A stretch of DNA of 19,206 nt from Nitrospira sp. UBA5699 (GTDB lineage Bacteria; Nitrospirota; Nitrospiria; Nitrospirales; Nitrospiraceae). Of this stretch, positions 13,503 to 19,206 are shown in pieces. Where the stretch lies: assembly GCA_002420105.1 (NCBI GenBank), contig DIHJ01000071.1, positions 4,794 through 23,999 on the forward strand. Direction: 5' to 3'. The notes under the pieces were generated by a model. The model searched no databases and had not been told where the DNA came from. It was given only the letters and a program-made list of their open reading frames with translations. Position numbers and translations under genes: made by a program. Each line of letters begins with the position of its first letter. Within the stretch, counting starts at the first letter, position 1.

Positions 13503-14632
13503 GGGCGCACCGATTCGGACCCGCCCAGGGCCCCCTGCACGGTCTTCCAATCGAATTCGAACGGCTCCGGCATTTGCTTGGGCAACGCCGCGACTTCTTC
13601 CTTGAGCCGCGCGGCCCGGCTCTCGCTCATCGGATGGGTCGAGAGAATCTCGACGCGTTCCTTGTCCTGCTCCGACAACCGGTCGAAGAACCGGATCATG
13701 CCGGCCGGATCGATCTTGGCCCGGTGGAGCAACCGCAAGCCGGTGACGTCGGCTTCCGTTTCCTGCTCACGGCCGAATTTGAGGGTCAACAGTTCCACGC
13801 CCACCTGTTTCATGAGTCCGATCAGCCCCTGTTGGTCCCCGAGCACGATCGTCACCACCGCAGCCAGTCCGAGCTGCTTCACGATGCGTTCGAGGCCGTG
13901 CCGCTGCAGGACGTGATTCAACTCATGGCTCAACACCCCGGCCACTTCCTCCCCGCTCTCGGCTTTCTTCATCAGACCGGTGAAGACGACGACATAGCCG
14001 CCGGGCAGGGCGAACGCATTGACGACATCGCTCTTCACGACGGCCACTTCAAACGTGTAGGGATTGTCGGGAATCTTCTCGGACAGCCGCTGCACGATGT
14101 CATGGACGGCGGTCACAGCCGGACCTTCCCTGACGACGGACTGTTGCAGGAGAAAATCGCGATAGGCCGCCTCCCCGAGTTTCTGCTCCCATGCCGGCGG
14201 AATACGATCGACCGCGAATGCGACGACCAGATCGGAGCCGAGCCAGAGGACCAATGCCAGCGCGCCCGCCGCACCCGCCGCGACAGCCCACACCGTCCGC
14301 TGCCGCATCCGCGCCTGCCGGACCTTCGCCGCCGTGGCTTCGAGATCCCTCGTGAGGTCCGGCGGAGCCGCGGCCCGGAACGCGCGGATCAGGGCGGGAT
14401 CTTTCAGATAGACCGTGCGGGCGTCCGATCCGTTCCCCCATCTGACCACGAGCTGGTCATGGTTGAGCCCGCCGGCGAAGACGGCCAGCGCATCGAACGG
14501 GACGGGCGGTCCGCCGGAGTCCGGCGCAACATCCCCGAACCGCACCATCAGGCCGACCGCCGACACCTCGACGTGGCAAGGCATCCCGGTCGCAGGAAGG
14601 TCCTCGCCGAAACAGAGGGCATTCGAATTCAT
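13499..14632 (-). CDS. M48-family membrane metalloprotease
   Basis: The protein has 377 residues. Residues 1-110 form a small, mostly beta N-terminal domain (resembling the one placed ahead of M48 in some membrane proteases). One membrane helix spans about 113-131 (TVWAVAAGAAGALALVLWL). The protease domain follows: SEKIPDNPYTFEVAVV, VNAFALPGGYVVVFTGLM, then zinc motif HELNH (236-240) and the third ligand Glu291 in ETEADV. The late motif STHPMSESRAARL is also typical. It may act in envelope quality control like HtpX or BepA, which is inference. ATG 14632 and GTG 14644 are both possible starts. Neither has a Shine-Dalgarno sequence, and ATG was preferred. Its stop overlaps the phosphodiesterase start. 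Confidence 0.93.
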   Translation of the reverse strand: MNSNALCFGEDLPATGMPCHVEVSAVGLMVRFGDVAPDSGGPPVPFDALAVFAGGLNHDQLVVRWGNGSDARTVYLKDPALIRAFRAAAPPDLTRDLEATAAKVRQARMRQRTVWAVAAGAAGALALVLWLGSDLVVAFAVDRIPPAWEQKLGEAAYRDFLLQQSVVREGPAVTAVHDIVQRLSEKIPDNPYTFEVAVVKSDVVNAFALPGGYVVVFTGLMKKAESGEEVAGVLSHELNHVLQRHGLERIVKQLGLAAVVTIVLGDQQGLIGLMKQVGVELLTLKFGREQETEADVTGLRLLHRAKIDPAGMIRFFDRLSEQDKERVEILSTHPMSESRAARLKEEVAALPKQMPEPFEFDWKTVQGALGGSESVRP

Positions 14633-14652
14633 AGCGGGGCACACGGGATACC

Positions 14653-14723
14653 GGGGTAAGGGGGCAACACTGTTTGCGTCCCGTCACTCATGTTTCCATC
14701 CCCTTATCCCTTTACCCCCTTAC
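14653..14723. repeat. G-rich/C-rich inverted repeat ahead of the M48 gene
   Basis: GTAAGGGGG (14656-14664) pairs with CCCCCTTAC (14715-14723), a perfect 9-base stem around a 50-base loop. The second arm lies in a C-rich run (CCCCTTATCCCTTTACC and on). Read on the minus strand this gives four G runs separated by ATAA/TAAA-type spacers, a possible G-quadruplex. The region lies between the AIM24-like stop and the M48 start, where a terminator or mRNA structure could be expected. Confidence 0.55.
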
Positions 14724-14734
14724 ACCGTTATCCC

Positions 14735-15418
14735 CTACTCCGAGACCGGGATGAATTGTCTGATCCAGGCGCCGAAACTTCCGGGGTTGCGGCTTTGAAT
14801 GTAGGCGACGCCGGGCCCGCGGAACCGGCAGACGAAGCCTTCGCCGGACGTGAAGCTCGCCACCCAGCCCGAGGCGGCCCGTTCGATGTTGTAGGACGTC
14901 GTGGCGGACCAGGCGACGAGGTGGCTGTTGTCCACGATATATTCCTGATCGGGCTTCAGGTCGATCCGATGAATCGCGCCGAAGCTGTTGAGAATCAGCG
15001 CGCCCGTGCCGCTGATCTTCAAAATGAAGAACCCTTCGCCGCCCAACAGCCCGCGGCTGAAGCTTTGCATCTGGCTCTCGATTTTCACCGATTCGGCGCC
15101 GGCCAGAAACCCGTCCTTCTGCACCATGTATTCGTTGAGGCCGTCGAGTTCCAGAATCACGATTTCACCTGGTACCGTCGGCGCGAGCAGGACTTCTCCC
15201 GGCCCGCGACTGGCCCGCAGCGTCTGAAAGAAGAATTTTTCTCCCGACAGCAGTTTGCGCGAAAGCGCCCCCAGAAACCCGCCTTCCATCTTGCTTTCGA
15301 TATCCACCGTCGGCGACGAAGCCACCATCGCCCCGGACTCGGCCTTGATGGTCTCCCCCGCCGCCAACTCCACCCGCACCATCGGAAACGCGCCAGGATA
15401 CAGAATTTCGCTCTTCAT
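14735..15418 (-). CDS. TIGR00266 / AIM24 family protein
   Basis: The 227-residue protein matches the AIM24 (TIGR00266) all-beta family along its length: the opening MKSEILYPGAFPMVRVELAAGETIKAESGAMVA, then GEKFFFQTLRA, GEVLLAPTVPGEIVILEL and the C-terminal VASFTSGEGFVCRFRGPGVAYIQSRNP. Bacterial members have no agreed biochemical role. AIM24 is a mitochondrial inner-membrane organising factor in yeast. There is no signal peptide or membrane helix, so it should be cytoplasmic. The ATG at 15418 has AAGAGGAG nine bases upstream. It is downstream of the amidohydrolase on the same strand, separated by a strong repeat hairpin. Confidence 0.93.
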   Translation of the reverse strand: MKSEILYPGAFPMVRVELAAGETIKAESGAMVASSPTVDIESKMEGGFLGALSRKLLSGEKFFFQTLRASRGPGEVLLAPTVPGEIVILELDGLNEYMVQKDGFLAGAESVKIESQMQSFSRGLLGGEGFFILKISGTGALILNSFGAIHRIDLKPDQEYIVDNSHLVAWSATTSYNIERAASGWVASFTSGEGFVCRFRGPGVAYIQSRNPGSFGAWIRQFIPVSE

Positions 15419-15458
15419 GCTCTCAGTCTCCTCTTAAATGTCCCTGCTAACAGGCACC

Positions 15459-15518
15459 AGGCTGACATGCTGACAATGGAGTCTTCTGTTTGCCTGATGC
15501 TTGTCAGCCTGTCAGCCT
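15459..15518 (-). repeat. 18-base near-perfect inverted repeat at the amidohydrolase end
   Basis: AGGCTGACATGCTGACAA (15459-15476) and TTGTCAGCCTGTCAGCCT (15501-15518) are reverse complements with one mismatch, around a 24-base loop. Each arm itself holds two copies of the octamer family TGTCAGCC, and another TTGTCAGC lies at 15525-15532. The right arm overlaps the stop codon of the amidohydrolase (15512-15514). It is probably a transcription end or mRNA-stabilising structure. There is no T tract. Confidence 0.8.
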
Positions 15519-17005
15519 TTCCTCTTGTCAGCAACCCAGCCATACAGCCGATGACTCGGTTCCGGTCCTTCCTCACGATAACTCATCCGCAAGCGTCCCA
15601 CATAATCCTCCGGCACCGCGCGCCTCGTCGCCGCGACGTCGACGCCGAACACCCGCGCGGCGTTCAAGCCGAAGATCCTCGCCTTCGTTTCACGGGTCAG
15701 CGGTGGATACCGGTGCTGCTCTTGCATCGATTCCGGGATCCGGAAGCGCCGGAACGCCTCGATCTGCCATTGCGGTGTGCCGTACCAAATGGAATCCGTC
15801 CCCCAGAGCACATGGTCTGGGCCGAAGGCCCGCAGGATCTGCCCGAGCAGATGCGCGCAGACCGCCGGATGCGTCGTCACGAGCTGCGCGAAGGTCGAAC
15901 CGAGCTCCATATAGATGTTCCGGATGCCGGTCTCTGCCGCCTTCATCCGGCAGAACTCGGTGGTCCAGGGGATCTCCCCCGTCCGGGCAAACAGCTCATC
16001 GACGGACGCGGCGCCCCTGAGACCCGAATGATAGACGAGGAAGTCGATGTCGGGGAAATCCTTGGCGGCCTTGATGAGGTCCTTTGGATGGTTGTACTCC
16101 GGCACCGGGCCGAGCGGCAATCCCTTGTGGACGCAGACCCGTTTCACATTCAGCTTCCTGGCCTGTTCGAGCATGGGATAGGCGATCCGTTCGTCATCCA
16201 TCCGCCAGCCCCGGTCGAATCCCTTCGGACAGGAGCCCGTGTAGCATTTCCAGGCATCGACGCGCAGCCGCTCCGCCTGCATCGCCATGAACTCGAGGTC
16301 CGCCGTCCCCAGCTGAGGCGTCGCCAGCCCATGGGCCAGCATACGTTGGGAGCCGGCCAGGCGGTTGATCTCGTCGCGAATATGGGCCATCTCCGCCGGA
16401 GGCACCACGGCTTCCTGCGGATAGGGTCCGGGCGGCGTGCTGATCAGGCCGATCGACGTCTCGCTGTCGAGAAACACCTCTTTGACGAAATTCTGCCAGG
16501 ACAGGTCGTCAAGCGTGCCGTGATCGCCGGTGAGCAGCGGGTTCAGCCCCGTTTCGCGCGCGCGTCGGCGGAGCCCGAGCAGCGCCTCCTTGGCCACGGC
16601 CCCCTTGCGCCGGCTCTCGGCGTCCGTCGGATCGTAGTGCGACCCGACGTAATGGGTCTGGACGTCGAAAATGAAAACCGGCGCCCCTTGTTGTTCGGCG
16701 AAGGCCGAGGGCTCGAAGAGCTCGGCGTGGAGCACATCGAAGAACCGGCCGAACACGGAGTTCATTGCCACCAAGGCCGCAGCCATGCCGCCGGAGGTCT
16801 TGAGAAAGCTGCGGCGCGTCATGCCCAGCCGCCCGGAAACCTCCTGACTCAGCCGGCTCACGGCCCGCTCGACCGCCGCCTGATCGTCGGTTTGGGGCGG
16901 CGGCGCAAATTCTTCGTTCGAGACGATCCTGGTGGGTATCGGCCCGGCAGAGCGGACGCCCTGCCGCGCGGTTCGCTTCCAATCATGCGGATCCCGTCTG
17001 TTCAT
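15512..17005 (-). CDS. Amidohydrolase-family protein with internal Tat motif
   Basis: The 497-residue protein is a metal-dependent hydrolase of the Amidohydro_2 type (TIM barrel). Metal-binding candidates are DVQTHYV (Asp114, His118), the His of VCVHKGL, the His of FLVYHSGLRGA and the Asp in LWGTDSIWYGTP. A normal first ligand pair (HxH) is replaced by QTH, which is unusual. A twin-arginine-like motif with a hydrophobic stretch (MTRRSFLKTSGGMAAALVAM, 62-81) follows a 61-residue soluble lead region. I recall related proteins with the same layout, but the lead is much longer than a usual Tat n-region. It is probably exported folded, or membrane-tethered. The substrate is unknown. The ATG at 17005 has GGGAG eight bases upstream and a sigma-70-type promoter at 17043-17071. 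Confidence 0.85.
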   Translation of the reverse strand: MNRRDPHDWKRTARQGVRSAGPIPTRIVSNEEFAPPPQTDDQAAVERAVSRLSQEVSGRLGMTRRSFLKTSGGMAAALVAMNSVFGRFFDVLHAELFEPSAFAEQQGAPVFIFDVQTHYVGSHYDPTDAESRRKGAVAKEALLGLRRRARETGLNPLLTGDHGTLDDLSWQNFVKEVFLDSETSIGLISTPPGPYPQEAVVPPAEMAHIRDEINRLAGSQRMLAHGLATPQLGTADLEFMAMQAERLRVDAWKCYTGSCPKGFDRGWRMDDERIAYPMLEQARKLNVKRVCVHKGLPLGPVPEYNHPKDLIKAAKDFPDIDFLVYHSGLRGAASVDELFARTGEIPWTTEFCRMKAAETGIRNIYMELGSTFAQLVTTHPAVCAHLLGQILRAFGPDHVLWGTDSIWYGTPQWQIEAFRRFRIPESMQEQHRYPPLTRETKARIFGLNAARVFGVDVAATRRAVPEDYVGRLRMSYREEGPEPSHRLYGWVADKRKG

Positions 17006-17258
17006 GGCGGTTGCTCCCTGCGCGGAAGGTCAGCTCAAGGCGATTCTGTGGAACAGCGGCGGAGCTGTCAAGCGACGGAGAAGGCCGGATCCGGCAACCG
17101 GCCGACCCGTGACCCAACGGATCGGTCGTCACGATTTCCTCGTGGAGGATTGCGTCCGCTAGTCACTCACCACGCAGAAGGGGGAATGGCGTTGACGGAA
17201 GGCGGTCGCCGGCCGGGCTATGGATGGGCAGAATCTCCTGAAAGAACGGGGTTGCGGG
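17006..17258. other. Intergenic region between amidohydrolase and right-edge gene
   Basis: No credible gene was found in these 253 bases. They contain the amidohydrolase promoter (17043-17071) and a 12-base perfect palindrome GCCGGATCCGGC just upstream of it. No terminator with a T tract was recognised after the gene ending at 17259. Confidence 0.6.
17043..17071 (-). promoter_or_regulatory. Sigma-70-type promoter of the amidohydrolase
   Basis: On the minus strand a perfect TTGACA (17071-17066) is followed after exactly 17 bases by CAGAAT (17048-17043), four of six consensus bases. The transcript start would be near 17036, with a leader of about 31 bases before the ATG at 17005. Confidence 0.7.
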
Positions 17259-19206
17259 CTATCGAGCGGAGGAGGATGCGATACGCTTACCCTCTGACGA
17301 TGAGGAGACCACCGAGGGAATCGCGACCGCCACATCGTGAGCACGGTCGCCCTCCTGGTCTTTGCCGTCCCGCCCTACGCTATACAGAAGACCTTTGCGC
17401 TGATTGACCAGCATCGGCAGGCCCGTAAAGGGGTCGTAATAGGCCTGTCCCGCCTTCGCCAGGCGGGTCAACAGATCTCCATCCTGAGGACCGCGTCTGA
17501 TCCAGGCCTGCAATCCCGCTAGACGGAGTTGGGCGTCTGTCTCTACGACCCGCATCACGTAGGGATCCCAGGCCGGAGGGGGCTCAATGCCGACGATGTG
17601 TTCGACGGGATTGGCGAGGTAGTCCACCAGACTGGTCGCAGGCGTCCGGATGAAACCGGACGGTTTCGGCAGGTTCGTGAACCGGCCTTCCGCCACGGCT
17701 TTGTTCGTGGCCTCGTAGTATTCGGCATAGGCGTTGGCGCGGCGCTGGACCGGCAGTTTCATGGCCGCCACCAACGACACGTACCAGGGGCGGTCGTTGG
17801 ACCTGTCCTCTTTCAACTCGGCGGCAACCCCTTTCGTCGCCCACACGAAGTGGCTTTGCATCGGCCAACGCACGGAGAGTTCGACCTGGTCGAGCGGGCG
17901 GACCATCTTGCTCAACCGTGTCAGGGAGCTCCCGTCGAGTTCCGCATGGCTCAGGAGTCCGGAGGCCATGGTCACATCGTCCTGCACCGCCGCGACGGCC
18001 AGCATCTTCATCATCAGCGTTTTTGATTGTCCCAACGCGGCGCGCCAGGCTTGAAGATCGGTTTCCAGCCGGTCGAGACCGACGGCGGAATCCTGGCCGA
18101 AGCCTTCCAGCAGGAACAAGCGATGCGCCAGGAGCACATGACCGCAGTTCGGGCTCAGCAACTGCCCGTAGCCCCAGTCGTCGAACGGCATCGTCAGCCA
18201 CTGCTGGTACCTGGCGAGCGACGAGGCTTCGCGCGAAGCCAGCGATCGAACGGTGTCGCCCTGTCCCTTCAGCTGTCCCACGGGATCCCCGCTCCGGAAC
18301 CAACCTTTGACGACATGGGCGGAGGCTCCACCCGAGGAAACTCCATCGATTGCGTCGTCCCCGCCGATGCAGGCCTGCGCGGCGGCGGCATCCTGTTCTC
18401 CCGCCTTCCGTTCATAGCCGGCTTGCACGGGGTCCTTGCCGGCAGGCGCGTCGAATCCCAGGAGCAGGAAATAGCCGTTCTTCTTCGGATCCGTGACCGT
18501 GCGGGACGGAGTGATCGTCAGATTCTGATACAGCGTACTCGGGGGACTTTCCATCGTCATCCAGGCCAGACCGAGCGCACCGATCGCCAGTACCGCGACA
18601 ACCGTCGTCGTGACGCCGATCATCAACGCCAAGAACGTGAGCGACCGGGTCGTCGAAAAACAGGAACCGACGAAGGAAGACACCCCGATGCGCACGCGAT
18701 GGAGACGGGCCATGAGCCGCGGACGCGGCTTCGACCAGGCCACCGGCTCATGGGTGCGCACGTGGCTGTCGGTGCCGCCGGACGAAAAGAGCACGTCGAC
18801 TGCCGACGCCGCGGTGGAGGAAGCCGGTTCGAACTCTTCTCGGAGCGAGACACTTTCGGAGGTTGCCGGGGTCCCGGGAGTCGGCGCTTCCGATACCTGC
18901 CCGGGCGATTGTCCGAAGGTGATGGCGTCGCTCGCCTGCATCCAATCCGGGCGCGTGTCTTCCACAGCCGGCGCGATCGCTTCAGAGACAGGAGGTGCGG
19001 TCGCCTCGGCGGGAGCCGACTCCCACTCGCGGATCGCCTCGGACAGTTGTTCTGAGAGGGATTCGAATCCGGCGGCCGGCACGGGAGGGGCCTCGGCGGC
19101 CTCATTCGGCTGCTTCTCCCACTTTTTCTTCTTGGCAGTGGGGCGGTGCAACTGCACCGCCACTTCACCGGTATTCCAGTGGGACGGCGCTCCAACCGGC
19201 GGAGGC
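17259..19206 (-). CDS. Unrecognised single-pass membrane protein, 5' end outside the window
   Basis: The frame is open to the right edge. The first start seen is a GTG at 19163 without a ribosome site, and coding-like sequence (GAPSHWNTGEVAVQLHRP) runs through it, so the gene probably begins outside. Counting from that GTG, residues 1-150 are acidic, Pro/Ala/Ser-rich and probably disordered, with a lysine run KKKKW at 11-15. One membrane helix spans about 176-201. The remaining 430 residues (helical, with few Cys) probably face the periplasm. Segments such as GYFLLLGFDAPAGKDPVQAGYERK and PKPSGFIRTPATSLVDYLANPVEHIVGI look conserved, but I do not recognise the family. No function is proposed. 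The neighbour downstream on the same strand is the amidohydrolase, with 253 bases between. Confidence 0.75.
   Translation of the reverse strand, partial: PPPVGAPSHWNTGEVAVQLHRPTAKKKKWEKQPNEAAEAPPVPAAGFESLSEQLSEAIREWESAPAEATAPPVSEAIAPAVEDTRPDWMQASDAITFGQSPGQVSEAPTPGTPATSESVSLREEFEPASSTAASAVDVLFSSGGTDSHVRTHEPVAWSKPRPRLMARLHRVRIGVSSFVGSCFSTTRSLTFLALMIGVTTTVVAVLAIGALGLAWMTMESPPSTLYQNLTITPSRTVTDPKKNGYFLLLGFDAPAGKDPVQAGYERKAGEQDAAAAQACIGGDDAIDGVSSGGASAHVVKGWFRSGDPVGQLKGQGDTVRSLASREASSLARYQQWLTMPFDDWGYGQLLSPNCGHVLLAHRLFLLEGFGQDSAVGLDRLETDLQAWRAALGQSKTLMMKMLAVAAVQDDVTMASGLLSHAELDGSSLTRLSKMVRPLDQVELSVRWPMQSHFVWATKGVAAELKEDRSNDRPWYVSLVAAMKLPVQRRANAYAEYYEATNKAVAEGRFTNLPKPSGFIRTPATSLVDYLANPVEHIVGIEPPPAWDPYVMRVVETDAQLRLAGLQAWIRRGPQDGDLLTRLAKAGQAYYDPFTGLPMLVNQRKGLLYSVGRDGKDQEGDRAHDVAVAIPSVVSSSSEGKRIASSSAR

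Noticed and set aside
14700..14735. C-rich CCCTTAT-like run resembling telomere repeats
   Set aside because: The units are irregular and few, and it lies inside a bacterial gene cluster. It is better described as a G-run or hairpin element.
14690..17407. Very long plus-strand open frame (905 codons) across the AIM24 and amidohydrolase genes
   Set aside because: It is antisense to two well-recognised genes and rich in Arg, His and Pro, with no family motif. Long antisense frames are common in GC-rich DNA.
1..19206. CRISPR array, tRNA, rRNA, insertion sequence or phage genes
   Set aside because: No regularly spaced repeats, cloverleaf sequences, transposase or integrase motifs were seen on either strand.

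Overview
The window is GC-rich bacterial chromosomal DNA from a diderm (Gram-negative-type) organism. It carries MlaA, lipobox lipoproteins, a probable outer-membrane beta-barrel protein, YceI and many signal peptides. The mix (two DUF3015 proteins, a DUF4105 protein, YceI, AIM24-like, an SUMF1-like secreted protein, the Tdh/Kbl pair) and the codon style would fit Nitrospirota (Nitrospira-like). That is an impression of style, not a marker-based assignment: there is no rRNA, tRNA or phylogenetic marker here. I saw no insertion sequence, phage gene, CRISPR array or integrase.

Layout. 1-208 holds no recognisable gene. 209-1786 (minus) is a two-gene unit: a LolA-like exported protein followed by an SUMF1/FGE-fold exported protein. 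1854-4667 (minus) holds a zinc alcohol dehydrogenase, a YceI protein and a TonB-C-domain protein. 4759-7079 (plus) is the threonine degradation pair tdh-kbl. It is convergent with mlaA (7160-8104, minus), which is preceded by an alpha/beta hydrolase (8227-8988, minus). A small lipoprotein (9180-9710, plus, with a good sigma-70 promoter) converges on a large DUF4105 beta-barrel protein (9718-11661, minus), which lies downstream of two tandem DUF3015 genes. 12993-14632 (minus) is a translationally coupled pair: an M48 metalloprotease and a YfcE-type phosphodiesterase. An AIM24/TIGR00266 gene (14735-15418) and a Tat-type amidohydrolase (15512-17005) follow. The right edge is an unrecognised single-pass membrane protein that runs off the window.

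How the genes fit together. Most encode envelope functions: lipid asymmetry (MlaA), lipoprotein-type and exported proteins, TonB-like, DUF4105/DUF3015, M48. Tdh and Kbl catalyse consecutive steps turning threonine into glycine plus acetyl-CoA. The best candidate for an under-described system is the DUF3015-DUF3015-DUF4105 block at 9718-12882, perhaps with the facing lipoprotein gene. Two further patterns stand out: several genes lack a Shine-Dalgarno site and have a -10-like hexamer exactly six bases before the start codon (possible leaderless transcripts), and several gene ends carry GC-rich hairpins without a T tract.
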